DNA of 64,000 nt, from positions 13,429,703-13,493,702 of the forward strand of contig CM063258.1 of NCBI GenBank assembly GCA_032158295.1, in the 5' to 3' direction. The notes below the pieces were generated by a model, which made no database searches, was not told the origin of the DNA, and saw only the letters and a program-made list of their open reading frames with translations. Within the stretch, counting starts at the first letter, position 1. Every line of letters starts with the position of its first letter. A program made the translations under genes and the position numbers. Shown here piece by piece: positions 52,626 to 64,000 of the stretch. The stretch is from Pycnopodia helianthoides. Its lineage: Eukaryota; Echinodermata; Asteroidea; Forcipulatida; Asteriidae.

Positions 52626-55600
52626 CACGCGTACATGTTGACATTAGCAAAAGGGGTTGGACATCTTCGGTTTTATTTTATACACAAAAACAATGAGGAT
52701 GTTGCCAACAATAGAAGAAGAAATTGAAGTCCTCAATTTACCAGGTCGACAAGTCGTATGCGGATTTGTAGATGCAGAGCAAGCAGGGGAAACAATCCAA
52801 GGTAAACCTATAGACGCCTTGAAACGATACTAAAAATGCCCCAATCACATTTGTTATCAATCAAAAATTCACGACTAATATCATATAAAGTGCATTTTAA
52901 CATACTTTCTGCACGCAGACCATGCGTTTACATTCACGGGGTGATTAAGTTGTGCTCCCGGGCTCGTTTTTTTTTGTGCGGCACTCGCAATTACAAGCAA
53001 TTAGTAGCAGCTGAGGCACATTTCAGTCGAACCTGAACCACAGTCATCACACAACAGCAATATTTACCTTGTCCGCATTTTAAAACCCCTCAGCATTTCA
53101 ACAAGGCTGTTACACTGACAGTTACAATTAATATTAAATCACCACGACTGAAGGAGGGGGGGGGGAGGAGGAGGGAAGAAAGTAAACCAAATCAACTTGC
53201 AGGAGAAATAGATGAAAAAAAAAAAGAGGACTGCCTTTTCTCCTGAGGGGAGGAGAAGTCAAACAGTTTTTCTGGGTCATCCTTAGTATAAAGTGATCAA
53301 ACTCGCTTCCAATTTTCCTACAAATGAACTGTGCGATTGTCAACACCATGCGCTTTTAAGAAGTCTTGGGGGCAAACGGTGGGTGGCCATAGGAACGTAG
53401 CAAGACAAATAAAACTTACATGTACACTGCATGCCCTGAGAAAAGCTGCGATATTTCCTGAGGGCAGAGCTGGGAGTTTACAAAGCTTAAACTGGAGGAT
53501 ATGCTCTAATCAAGGGAAGCGACACAAGTTGAAGGCCTTGTAACTAGTGTGTGTATGTACTGAAAAATAGGCAATTTGAAGGGGGGGGGCAATGTTAGTG
53601 AAACGGTTCCCTATGGGGGTGGTTTTTACCTCAAGCTGACAAACCCAATTGGGGGCATGTAAAGCAAACTTGGTGTTTGAAACAAAAGCTCTTGCTGCAT
53701 GTGAACTGGGGGGGGGGGGTTTCAAACAAAATATGCAAATGATGGATCCAACACCTTGAAATTTTGACGAGTTATAAATTCCTAAACTCCTTTCGTCACT
53801 TTGAGAAAAAAAACTAAAAAACTTAAAACCAATGCGTTTTGAGATTTGACACTTTGTGAAAATGCTAAACTTCAATATCTCAACGGGGATTCGTCGGCGG
53901 TTCGCAAAAACACAAAAGTCACATCACGCGTGTTTGGAACTGTGCCAGCGCTATGTATTACAATGGACAAAGTGGCCAATCTTGTTTCCTCACTTCATGA
54001 AAACTGCAAAATGTTGGTCATGCTAATTAGTGTAAGGATGAAATTACTAGCGGTTGGTTGATGAAAATGAATACAATTTTTGGTGAGAGCCTAACATCAA
54101 TTTGTCATCTTGAAGGCTGCGTGAATCATCCACTTGAATTTTTTAACACTACCTCACATAGGCTATGTGACCAACATTTTCGACATGGTCAATATCCCAT
54201 TTAAAAATGGATGTGTACACTATCGTTAAAAGCTAATAATGTGTAAAAGAAATTGCAAATAAAACACAAGGTCCTCAGAATCCAGCTGGACAACCCCGGG
54301 TGGAATATAAATGTAAAAATGTGAATGAAAAAATAATGCAACCTGCACAAACACTCTCTAATCAATGGATGGGAAAGCCCACACAAAACCTCAATCAATA
54401 AACGGGATAGTATAAAGCTCTCATTCTGAGTCAGATGGCATTGTCAAATTATGAAAAGTAATAACCCACAGAAAACTACGGATGTGAAAATTCTAAGTCA
54501 ATGCTTCCTGGATGACATTTTTTGTCAAGACCCCGAGGTCCTTCGCGGAAAAACAAGAAGGAAGATTGACGACCTTCTTGTTTCAAGGGAGGGTCAATAA
54601 TTAACGTAGAGGTTTGTTCTCTTCGTTATAATACCATCACTGACACTCTATACATGTAGTACTTGAAAAGTGTGAGAGGGTGATCGTTTTTTTTTTCCCT
54701 TTTTTGCTTTCTTTCTTTCTCCCCCTTCCTTTTTTTTGTCGCTGCTATTTTGACCAGAAAAGCTAATATTGATAGTGATCAACAAGCCCACAAGATGCAA
54801 TCTATCTTCGGCCGCAGACGCTCTGCCTCATCCTGGGTGTTGCCACGGCAACAAAGATAGTCAGGTCAAGAGGCTGATGAGTTGATGAATGATTAATGTG
54901 GCAGTCCAGAACCCCCCCCCCCCCCAGTTTTCTCTACCCCCTCATAAAATTTGGTAATCGCTTAACCCTGGCCCCGCCCCCCCTATATACAAACAAATAA
55001 TACGATTCGATAAGAAAATTATAATCGTGACTCCCTTCACAGAAAGCCCTCACCCCAACCCATGGTGTTAGCGAGGGAGGAATTACGTAAAGCTGTTGTA
55101 AGTAAGCAAATCTGGACAAGCTGGCTACTACTGCCCTGTCTCCCGGCCTCCCGCACGGTTTTTTAAGTTATACTCCATCCACACACTCCTACTTTTATCA
55201 TCTCCAGTGGATAATCTCATGCCGCACTCTTCATCCCCCCTTCTTCTCTGATCCCAAACTCTGATCCCGCAGATTAAATATAGTCCATGTAAATAGGCCG
55301 GTCAAGTAGCATCATCCTCACCCCTTCACTTGCATACATCCCCCCCCAACAACCCCTCCGTCTCTCCCTCTTTCATCGAGGCATTAGAGAATCTGACAAG
55401 CAAAAGGGAACGTGCTGAAATCTCTTCACCCCTGGCAAGTGGGGTTCTCACACGTTCATCATGTGCTTCTATAGAGCTGTCAAGCCAGTCTTAATTGGCA
55501 ATTCTAGTCCCCTTTCACCAGGGGAAATCAACTCAATGGACTTCCAACAATTCTTTGCTCACTTTTTTTGAGACTCGTGTCAACAGAACTGCTCCAATGT

Positions 55601-56642
55601 CCTAAATGTTTAATCAACAAAGACAAAGAAGAAATGGAAGTGAAGTACCAGTACAGAGAACACTGTTGAGGGTCTACACTGACTGACTTTGAATCAAGGC
55701 CGGATTCTGAAGAGGTTATTTTGAGCAGTTACTTGAACAGGGGCCTATTCATTAGACCAATTTGCATATGAATCAAAACACCAAAGAGAGTATCTGCAAT
55801 TGTATTGCAAGGTGGAAGCGAAATGGTCTTAGGGGAGGGCGGAGGGTGGTTTGGCACCCTTTTGATTTTACCACAGAAAACACCCAAATAACTTGTTAAC
55901 AGAGATAAATGTTATCCTTTATTTGTGTGCAAGAGTTGGGGGAATGCATATCACTGACTACTGCCCACTCACTACATGTCAGCCCAAAATATGCTAACCC
56001 TACCCTCTTTGCAATAAAGTTTGTTCGAAGTCTAATCATTTCCCCCCCCCAACACTAGCCAGACCTCCCCATGCAAAAATACTGAATAAAACTATTAATT
56101 AAAAAATTAATTATTTAATAAAATATTAAGAGTAATGCACGGTGTATAGCTGTAGTATGGGATAACTCTGGCTATTTCCAGAAACCCTACTACGAATGTA
56201 ATAAGTTTGAATACAAAAATATCAAAATAATTTAGGTAATACATAGATAAACGATACAAAAAAAATTAAGCTTCTTAGAACATTTGCTGCCCTTTCTAGA
56301 GCCATGGATTGTCCAGCTTGACCCCCGCACCCCATTTCGGACACTACTACTTGATGTCTGGAGATACTTTCTCTGACAATCGCTCTCGTCTTCAAGTACC
56401 TCTTCTTGTACCGTTAGCGCCTTGTCTTCATTGGAAACACCTCACGGCATCCACAGACGTCGCCCACGCTAAAGAGCTCACTAATGCTCTCTGCAGGTAT
56501 ACACCCAAGATCAACACTCATGGTCTAGCCGGTATACTTCGGCATCACGGTGTGGCGTTTTTTTGGGGGGGGTGGAAAAAACAACAGGATGGAAGCTGAC
56601 CCCGACGGCTTGGGTGACAAGTTCACCAGAGGAGTGGACTAT
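52626..56642. other. Intronic, largely unassigned, 4 kb
   Basis: A possible single unit related to the 116-bp array lies at 52670-52762. There are homopolymer runs near 52969, 53156, 53583, 53709, 54688, 54911 and 56043. The plus open frame at 56309-56599 has no recognised domain. No SINE or MITE was recognised over this stretch. Confidence 0.4.
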
Positions 56643-57958
56643 TGTCACAGAGTTATGTGAATTTGTTAAGAATTACTCAGTTTCCTAAGTTTCTTCATGT
56701 AAATAATTTATTTATCCAAGAGTAACAAGAATTTAAAGGGTGATGGCCAAAGCGCCTCACATGACGTAGCATTTCCTTTCGATTGTATACAAGTTTTGTT
56801 AAGGTATAAGGCTACCAAACTTCTTAAGAGATTTAAAGGTTGTGATTGGTCGATATCGAATCGTAACGATAGTTCTTTTGTATTTGAGGTTTGGAATGTG
56901 GGATAGTCACGAGATCTGGTCGTAGGAATTTGTAGGGCTAATTTGTGGGAGTAAATTACTAGGTGTGGCAGTATTCGTCTGAGATTCCCGAGGAGAGGAC
57001 CGTTTGTCAGCCTCGACGATTTTTATATATTACTGAGTTATTGAGAACTCCTTGAAAGTAATTTGCAGCATGATAAAGAGTAATTGAGAACTCTTAAGTC
57101 TGTAGACAAGTTTTCGCTGCTAGAGTTTGACGTCTGCTGATATAAGTAATGCTCACGAGAGTACGAGACTCGCCAGACAGTAATACCTAAAACCAGGATC
57201 GTCAGAATGACCTGTAAGTAGTTTAATTTAATTAACTTTTTATCAAGGAGATTGTTGTACTAAGATTAAGACCGAGTTGTGCTTTATGTAATTGTGGAGC
57301 CAATTTTCACAAGAGTTTTGATTTATTGTTTGCTTCACAAAGATGTTTGAGAGATGTGAAATTCAAACAACACTTGATTTGAACCGATTTTTCACTAGAG
57401 TTTGATTTATTGTTTGTCTCACAAAGAGGCTTGAGAGAAGTGAAATTCAAACAAAATGTGATGTATATGAAATATTGATTTGCGGTAACAATGGAAGTAT
57501 ACTTTCAAACCGGCCTAAAGTAAAGCCTAATACTGTGATTCTGCTATAAGCTATTTTATTTTAGTTTAAATGTACAATTGGGTTTATTTGATAATTCCAG
57601 GGTTTTCCCGCAAGGGTTAAGACACTTTTGAAGTTGATGTGATGTTGGAAGGGTGACTTGCGGCGGGACACAGTAAGACCCAAGGGGGCCCTATCATCTC
57701 CGACGGGGACTGTATAAAGAGAGAGAGAGAGACACACACATACACACACACTACACCACCGGAACCGCCAATATTAGGTTACTCCTGAGCTTAATGTTTA
57801 ATATTCTTATTTTTGTGAAACTTCAAACTTATGTTATTGTAAATAAATGTGTACATTCTTGTAAATATCAATCCGTTTCCTTTGCAATCTGATTCTGTGT
57901 ATAAACAACTACCGAAGGTCATGGCCGCCGAGGTCGGAAAACGACACGGGGTGTGACA
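56643..57958. mobile_element. Solo LTR, 1316 bp, Ty3/gypsy-like ends
   Basis: Begins TGTCACAGAG and ends GGGTGTGACA, the inverted TG...CA ends typical of Ty3/gypsy LTRs. ACTAT is duplicated perfectly at 56638-56642 and 57959-57963. An AATAAA signal lies near 57842 and a GA/CA microsatellite at 57719-57751. No internal gag-pol or second LTR is present, so it is a solo LTR left by recombination. The orientation is probably plus, from the position of AATAAA. Confidence 0.85.
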
Positions 57959-58446
57959 ACTATACTTTGTTACAATGCTAGAAGACCAAGTACAAGGCTG
58001 GACATTGATACAGTTTCAATCTGAGAGTTTACCGATTACCAATCCTCCAGAGAAGTGCTTTCAAACCCAAGAAAATAGCAATTTAAAGACCCCCCCCCCC
58101 CTCAAATCAGTGACTGCTTTATTTCGGTGGCCACAATCAAAAACAACCCTGATGTGAAATATCAATTTGTTTGCACTCCTTTTCAAGCGTCCACACAGTT
58201 ATTGATTTTGTCCGCTATGGATATTGCCATCCAAAACTGCGAGCCGGTGTCATTTTTTTGTACACTACTGAAAAGACGAGCAACTTCTTAAAAAGGGTAT
58301 AAGGAAGACAACATAATTCTACATCACACTGATATAAAATATTGAATTTTCATTGAGGAAAAAGCCTGTACTTTTGAGGATATTTATTGCTGAATCAATT
58401 GGGAATTATTTGGGAATGAACAGGATGTGAATGAAAAGGCCTACTC
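57959..58446. other. Intronic, nothing recognised
   Basis: C-run at 58089-58101. No repeat or exon assigned. Confidence 0.5.
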
Positions 58447-58516
58447 TCTTCTGATTTACAATCTCTTTAAGCCCATATACTCTGATCTACAATCTCTTTA
58501 AGCCGATATATTCTGT
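58447..58516. repeat. Two-copy tandem repeat, 35-36 bp
   Basis: TCTGATTTACAATCTCTTTA and TCTGATCTACAATCTCTTTA, each followed by AGCCSATATA and TCTG. Confidence 0.85.
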
Positions 58517-58950
58517 GCAAGTCTTGCACGCATTGAAAACGAGAACAAAATATCAAACAAATATTTCTTTTTCTCTATGAAATCAAATCTTCTTTTTTGA
58601 AATTTATTTGCAAACAAATTTCTTGAAAATAAAAAATGTTGTATAAAATAAATTTCAGTTTTTATATCAATTTAAAACTCCGGATGAGAACACGTGTTGG
58701 CAGACAAATTAACGCGATAAACCATGTAAGGATGTTTTCAACAGACATTTTGTTTTTTTGAAGCCCCCATTTGCGAATCATGCCAGAATTTGCCCAACTA
58801 GTACATAGGTTTAATGACAACATGAACATCAGTTGGGCAAAGTTCTTAATTGTTTACAAGGAACCCTAAACTGAGGTCAAGTCTTATTCTTGGGTTTTCT
58901 TTATTTCACTGATACATATTTCATGGTTAAACTTTACTTTCCCCAACTAT
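58517..58950. other. Intronic, nothing recognised
   Basis: AT-rich; no family assigned. Confidence 0.5.
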
Positions 58951-59119
58951 GAGCAAGTTCGGGTGGGCAACTAGAGTGACTAAACTAACCAGAAAGTGTG
59001 ACATAGGTCTCGAATTTACTAGATCGACCATGCTCCAGTGCATGGTCGAGCTCGTCAATCTTCCTGTGCTCTATGGTTTCTAGTAAGTCTAGTCACTAGT
59101 CGCCCATTTGAACTTGCTC
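58951..59119. mobile_element. MITE-W, palindromic
   Basis: Left GAGCAAGTTCGGGTGGGCAA and right GCCCATTTGAACTTGCTC are inverted ends, and a central GACCATGCTCCAGTGCATGGTC hairpin is flanked by TCTCGAATTT and TCTAGTAAGT pieces. No clear target duplication. Confidence 0.82.
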
Positions 59120-59319
59120 AATGATACAAATGGTAAAGCCATAAACTAAACTCTTTAAAGAAACAGAATCGCGCATACATAAAAGTCAATTTGGCTAAAA
59201 CCAAATTGATCGGGGAAGTTTGAGTATGTGTGAAACTTGCCCATTTTATAGTGATAAAAAGAAAGACAATCAGGTCAAACAACCCACTTGGAGAGCAGTG
59301 GGGAGTAGAGCAGTGCATC

Positions 59320-59490
59320 TTAAAGGTAGGGTCATAGATTGGTTGTTGTCAACGTAATGCTGATTTATAGGCCAAATTATAAAGGAAGATACAACAAAAG
59401 TCACCTGTGAAAGTTTCAGCTGAATATAGTGTCCACTTGCTGAGAAAACAGCAAGAAACTGTCACGGTATTTTCACAACAAATCAACAAG
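59320..59490. mobile_element. M6 half copy
   Basis: TTAAAGGTAGGGTCATAGAT, TAATGCTGATTTATAGGCC, GAAAGTTTCAGCTGAA and CTTGCTGAGAAAACAGCAAG match the left half of 14887-15309. The right half is absent. Confidence 0.8.
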
Positions 59491-60788
59491 AGTCAGTGAT
59501 TTGGTTTAGAAGGGGGGCAGGACAAAACTCTGCCAGCATCCTTTGTGTACAAAATCGGTTTGTCAATTGTCAATTGTCAATGGTAGAAAGAAAACAAAAT
59601 TATAAAGCTTAATAAATTAAGAAAAAACAAAAGCTTAAATGTAAACAACACACTTCGATTAAACAAAAACTGTTGAACAAATGCAAAACAAACTCTCTTA
59701 GACTGATGGGGAAAAAGCTTGTCAGCATGTGCTGAAAATGTTCCACATTGCAACCAAACAGGTCCCTCGCTGCAGGGTTTCAACCACTTTCAGCCTATTC
59801 TAATATGTAACCAGTTTGTCACTCAGGGTTCAGCCTCACCTCGTCTCATTATTTCCACTTTTGAAAGTGAAATTTGTGTTAATTCCCAACACGTCTATCT
59901 CCACTATGCGCATCCAATTCCCCTTGTACACATCGAAAATGCACCTTATGTTTTGACAATGCCCCCTTGCCAATGTGTTTATGTGCACAAAACGAGAGTC
60001 AATATTTCTGCAAGCCACTTCTACCTGGAATAATCCTAAAGGTATGCACATTACAAACATTGAACTACTCCGGGATAGATCGCCTTAAAGGGATATTGAT
60101 ATCATTCATTTCTGCGGGTCTTGGTTCAAATCCCAATGTAAACAAAAGCCAGTTCTGTGCAGTGGCCTAACCAGACAGGGTGGGGATGGCACGCTCTAAC
60201 CCTCAGAACCCTTGCCCCCCCCCCCACCAAAAAAAGATTTTAAAAACCCTACACAAATCGAATGGTTCGATTCATTAAATAACCCCCCTAAATTATGTCT
60301 TAACCCCCACGCCCCCCCCCACCCACCCAATAAAGCTGGTTAGGCCATGGTCTAGATTATATAATCAGTCCAGTCTCCCCCTTCAGAATTTTAAAAAGTA
60401 GCTCACCGGACAAGCTAAGAAGTGGGTTCCACGAGCCAATAGCAGTTTTATTTATCCGACTTTGCTGCCGCTTTGAATGTCCAACAGAGGGCAAGGTCTC
60501 AGACAAAATTTTGTATTCTTTTTGAAGCTTTGTTCGTTCCAAATTGTTACAATACAGGGTTTCCCTTGGAACTTTCCTTAAAAAAATAAACAGTTCTCTT
60601 CACAATGTTATAGAGACTGCAGCATAACAGGTACGGTGCACTGTAGAGACTTTCTATCAACTGTACACTTCACATCTCTGCAATGACATAGAATGCTACA
60701 CGAGGCAGGGAACCTGAAGCGGAAGGGTGGAAAGGGGTGTTCCCCCAACCTTCGTAAAAAAAAAAAATTGAAAAAAGTATGCATATAT
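59491..60788. other. Intronic, nothing recognised
   Basis: C-runs at about 60215-60225 and 60313-60321. Open frames of about 70-100 residues on both strands near 59719-60060 overlap and lack domains. Confidence 0.5.
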
Positions 60789-61130
60789 TTAAAGGCCCTG
60801 TACACTATTGGTAAGATCGAAAAACACAATGTTCACAGATTCACACATAACTTACATGATTTAAAGTAAGTAATGGTAGAAAGGGTTCCTTAAAATATTT
60901 CTGCCTAAAATGCTATCGTTTCTGAGAAATGAGTAAAACAGTAGTAATTATCGCGCGCAATAATTTGAAAAAACAAAAAACACATAAGATCTCTTTTCAC
61001 TATTTTCTCGTGACCTCGATGACCAATTTAGCTCAAACTTTCACAGGTTTGTTTGTTCATGCATATGTTTAATCACACAAAATGTGGACACTGATGTTGA
61101 GCTGTTACCAAAAGTGTACAATACCTTTAA
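60789..61130. mobile_element. M2 MITE, full length, TTAA-bounded
   Basis: TTAA at 60789-60792 and 61127-61130. The ends TTAAAGGCCCTGTACACTAT and GTGTACAATACCTTTAA are inverted. Internal TTTCTGAGAAATGAGTAAAA. Confidence 0.9.
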
Positions 61131-61239
61131 AGACCGTTTTAATCAAATCATCACCCATAAGAAAATTCTTGAAGAGAACATTCAAAATAACCATGGGCAA
61201 GATGGTCACACTTGTTAAACAATTTCGGGTGGAATAAAG

Positions 61240-61390
61240 AAAAACTGACGAGAGCGGGACTTGAACCTGTGACCTCCAGATGAACATGCCGGCGCTCTAC
61301 CAACCGAGCTATCTAGCCCCTATGTTGGCGGTCTCCCTATTTTGTCAATATGTTTGCTTGGGGAAGCCAGTCAGAAGCCATTCAACCTGT
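61240..61390 (-). mobile_element. SINE-A, long form
   Basis: CTGACGAGAGCGGGACTTGA, ACCTGTGACCTCCAGATGAA, TCTACCAACCGAGCTATCTA, then TTGGCGGTCTCCCTATTTTG and AGCCAGTCAGAAGCCATTC. A SINE-A tail block lies apart at about 61434-61479. Confidence 0.83.
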
Positions 61391-62463
61391 GACTGCCATA
61401 TAGCCAGGGATCACACCCAAGTTTTATTTCAATTAAAAAATTTACCCAATCATTTTCAATGTGGTTCATTACTTGATTTAACCCTGTACCGCTGCACCTG
61501 TTTTGGGCCAACGGTGTTACGTAATCCTGTCACAAAGGTGTGGCAGGCCCATTTGATAGGTTAAGAGGTTAAGAGGGTCTGTTCTGCCTTATCTCAATGA
61601 TTTATGTCTGCTAAACCAGTCTGCTGTCAGCACAAGATCACAAGACCTTCATTCACAAAAGGCCTTGAACCTAGAGCGGTCAGACACAACATGCCTTACC
61701 ACTAAGCTGTGGTAGTGATCTGTGGCGCACGTGCCGCAGAGATAGGAGTTGTGCATGAGCTATGGGGAAACATTTTTTCCACCACCCCTCCTGACCAAAT
61801 TGACGACCCCCGTTGATTGACACCCCTCCTAAAACGTGTGTATTGGTACACTGCAGGATATCACGAGTATCACGGGGTTGGGATCTACCATTTTTAAATT
61901 GTTATGTTTTTCTTTATACGTGCCAAAGCACAGTGGTTGAGTGCCTTGCTGCAAGGTTTAAAAACAAAACACAGAATAACAGTGGATGATTTAAAATGCC
62001 CCAAACCCCTTCCTCTACCTTCTGGTGAAAGTTTTATTCTAAAAAAAAAAAATACATTTCCCATCGCTGCATTCCTTTTAGCTTCTACAAAGTTCACGCA
62101 GAGACTCGGGGACATGTCCACCCACACACAGAGCTTAGAGAAACAAATGTTAGGGACCTGGTAAAACAAACACTGTTGGAAAAATATTACGGGCACATGC
62201 TATCGTCAGCGTGGCATATCCAACTAAAGGCTATTTTGTGAAAATGAATCCATCATAAATCAACCTAATTTTGAGTTCATACACGGTTGACCAAGAGAGG
62301 GGACAAACGGCAGTTGAGCATCGACCATGATTGCCAGAGCTCCTAGTGAAATGAAACTAAAATAATATGTGTGTCACGATCTACATATACTTGGATTCGT
62401 AAAAAAACGGGCCTCATCATCCATGATTTATCAACAATCGAGATGAGCTTATTTAAAGCCACT
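61391..62463. other. Intronic, mostly unassigned
   Basis: A weak tRNA-like scrap on the minus strand lies near 61680-61705 and an A-run at 62041-62051. No exon or full repeat seen. Confidence 0.45.
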
Positions 62464-62629
62464 GGGGTCGCTTTCACAAAACTCCTCCTAACTTAGAACT
62501 AGTCCTAGACATTGCTAAGAGATAGGACTAGTCCTAAGTTAGGACCAGTACTTAGGACTAGTCCTATCTCTTAGCATTGCCTAGGACTAGTCCTAAGTTA
62601 GGAAGAGTTTTGTGAAATCGACCCCTGGA
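62464..62629. mobile_element. MITE-T-like perfect-type palindrome
   Basis: The ends GGGTCGCTTTCACAAAACTC and GAGTTTTGTGAAATCGACCC, and the repeated blocks CCTAACTTAGAACTAGTCCTA, TAGGACTAGTCCTAAGTTAG and GCTAAGAGATAGGACTAGTC, make the element fold on itself over its whole length. Confidence 0.85.
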
Positions 62630-62920
62630 CACCTTTGGTAATTGTCAAAGACCAGTCTTCTCACTTGGTGTATCTCAACATATGCACAAAATAACAAACC
62701 TGTGAAAATTTGAACCCAATTGGTCGTCGAAGTTGCGAGATAATAATGGAAGAAAAAACACCCTTGTCACATGAAGTTGTGTGCTTTCAGATGCTTGATT
62801 TTGAGACCTCACGCATGAGGTCTCAAAATCAATTCAAATATTTTACTGGGAAATTACTTCTTTCTCAAAAACTACATTACTTCAGAGGGAGCCGTTTCTC
62901 ACAATGTTTTATACTATCAA
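62630..62920. mobile_element. M1 MITE, truncated at both ends
   Basis: Starts at CTGGACACCTTTGGTAATTG without TTAA, directly against the MITE-T palindrome, and stops at TTTTATACTATCAA. The central palindrome GAGACCTCACGCATGAGGTC is kept. Confidence 0.85.
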
Positions 62921-63113
62921 TACGCACAAACCAGATTGCAGGATTGGATTGGTGGATTGTTATTTCTTATAACACGATCAAAGCAAATAAATGCCACATG
63001 AGTAGTTCATTTCTGGCTGTGAATAAAATCCATTCTTCCCCATTAAAAAACAAAACAAAAAACATTTGCTTTATTTTTCATACTCTTTGACAAGGCTCCT
63101 CAAAAATGATTGC

Positions 63114-63415
63114 CTGGATAGTGTCGTGGCCAAGAGCACCAGACTCAAGCTCTGGTTGTTTCTGATCAGCAGAGTGTGGGTTCGAGTCCTGGTCATGACA
63201 CCTGTGTCCTTGAGCATGATATTTTACCATAATTGCTTTGTCCTTTGGATGTCCAATGTAATAAAAGCAGTTGTGCACGTTAAAGAACCGCATAACACAT
63301 ACATTGGAAGGGTAGGGGTTAACCCCAGTGTTTCTGATTCACATAGCAAGCATCCTTGTTTACAGTTTTCCTCAGGCTTGCAAGCTACAATGATTAAGTT
63401 CACTTATAAGCCATC
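63114..63415 (+). mobile_element. SINE-B, plus strand, alternative 3' part
   Basis: GTGTCGTGGCCAAGAGCACC (A-box side), GGGTTCGAGTCCTGGTCATG (B box), TTGCTTTGTCCTTTGGATGT, GCACGTTAAAGAACCGCATA and CAGGCTTGCAAGCTACAATG (tail shared with 38720-39007). Confidence 0.82.
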
Positions 63416-64000
63416 CTTGGTTTCATTACCAGAAAGTATATAATAAAGTTTTTAAATCATTATTTCTCATGCATCGTACCCTTACTTATTACCACACTCC
63501 TTACACAATAACAGAAATGCCTTTTTCGGCCTACGCAAATTGATACTAACAAGTGACATTAGTTCATTCGTATTTATTTAGAGGAGGCCCAAAGTTATGA
63601 AAACCTCAGAAGGGAACCCCATGACGCCCCGCAGCATTCCTACAAGCCATGTCAGAGAAGAAGTCTACAACATTGTGCAAAAGGAAGAAAAAAAGCACAT
63701 CAGATTCCAGTCTGTTAGACTGTTCATCAATCAAACACACAAACTGAATGTCATTCATTACGGTTCATCAGTGCCGAGGTTCCACAGGCGTGGAACTCAA
63801 CGCAAAAAGTCACCCTGACAGTCTGACCAGGACTGCTTGCTGCCTCAAACCAGACACGCAACTGCTCACCTCTCCCCACTGAGCTCATGAATGGTTCCCT
63901 CACCCAGAATTTATTGAGAGGCAGGTGTATATGTTGCATTTTTTGTTCCGTGGAAAGTAAGATTCTAAAAGGATAAATTACGAAGGGGACAATGGAGGAG
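63416..64000. other. Intronic, nothing recognised
   Basis: Unique-looking. Short open frames on both strands at 63597-63939 lack domains. Confidence 0.5.

Larger units (their letters stand above)
1..64000 (-). other. GABBR1: GABBR1-type gene body (partial; both ends outside window)
   Basis: The four phase-0 exons are in collinear order on the minus strand and read as one 222-residue stretch of the Venus-flytrap domain. Their residues correspond to about 103 to 324 of GABBR1b by recalled numbering. Five of the ligand-contacting residues I recall (Ser130, Ser153, His170, Tyr250, Trp278) fall in the window and all are kept, as are both disulfide pairs. The whole window is therefore probably inside one transcription unit. 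I saw no second gene on either strand. Confidence 0.85.

Noticed and set aside
56309..56599. Plus open frame next to the solo LTR as retrotransposon coding sequence
   Set aside because: It lies outside the target duplication, so it is not part of that element, and no gag, protease, RT or integrase motif is visible.

Overview
This is a repeat-rich metazoan nuclear window with long introns and very little coding sequence. The repeat vocabulary (tRNA-derived SINEs, TTAA-flanked MITEs, a MITE with a GGGCCCAATTTCATAGAGC-type end) and the receptor gene point to a marine invertebrate deuterostome. I think an echinoderm, probably a sea star, is most likely, but that placement rests on recalled repeat flavour and is inference.

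The one gene I can support is on the minus strand: an internal part of a metabotropic GABA-B receptor subunit 1 (GABBR1-type) gene. Four consecutive exons, all phase 0 with GT-AG junctions, lie at 44697-44831, 34550-34720, 10593-10760 and 9254-9445 (transcription order). They encode 222 contiguous residues of the extracellular Venus-flytrap domain, aligning without gaps to the human protein as I recall it. Upstream exons (signal peptide, start of LB1) lie beyond 64000. Downstream exons (rest of LB2, seven-helix domain, coiled coil) lie before position 1. Coding sequence is 666 bp, about 1% of the window. The introns are 9976, 23789 and 1147 bp, with open introns of at least 19169 bp (5' side) and 9253 bp (3' side).

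Everything else is intronic and dominated by mobile-element debris. Working names used below are mine. SINE-A has a tRNA head, a GCTCTAGTCAA linker and a CAGTTTCCCTTGTGG tail. SINE-B has a GGCCGAGCGGTCAAGCGC head. SINE-C has a CACCCAGGGGTATAA body. SINE-D, -E and -F are further tRNA-derived types. MITE-P is a palindromic element with GGGCCCAATTTCATAGAGC ends. M1 to M6 are MITEs bounded by TTAA with TTAAAGG-type ends (piggyBac-like target). MITE-R, -S, -T, -V and -W are other terminal-inverted-repeat elements. FB is a foldback element with a hammerhead-ribozyme-like core.

Layout: 1-9253 is the 3'-side intron with SINE/MITE debris; 9254-10760 holds two exons; 10797-11985 is a 1.2 kb purine tract directly behind the 10.7 kb exon's splice acceptor; 12000-34549 is a giant intron with nested SINEs, a LINE split by a MITE, tandem arrays and two FB elements; 34550-34720 is an exon; 34721-44696 is an intron with a 116-bp array and a chain of TTAA MITEs that runs to about 16 bp from the next exon; 44697-44831 is an exon; 44832-64000 is the 5'-side intron with hAT-like MITEs and a 1316-bp solo LTR with perfect target-site duplication. 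Several arrays appear to have grown out of transposon ends, which is the most unusual theme here.
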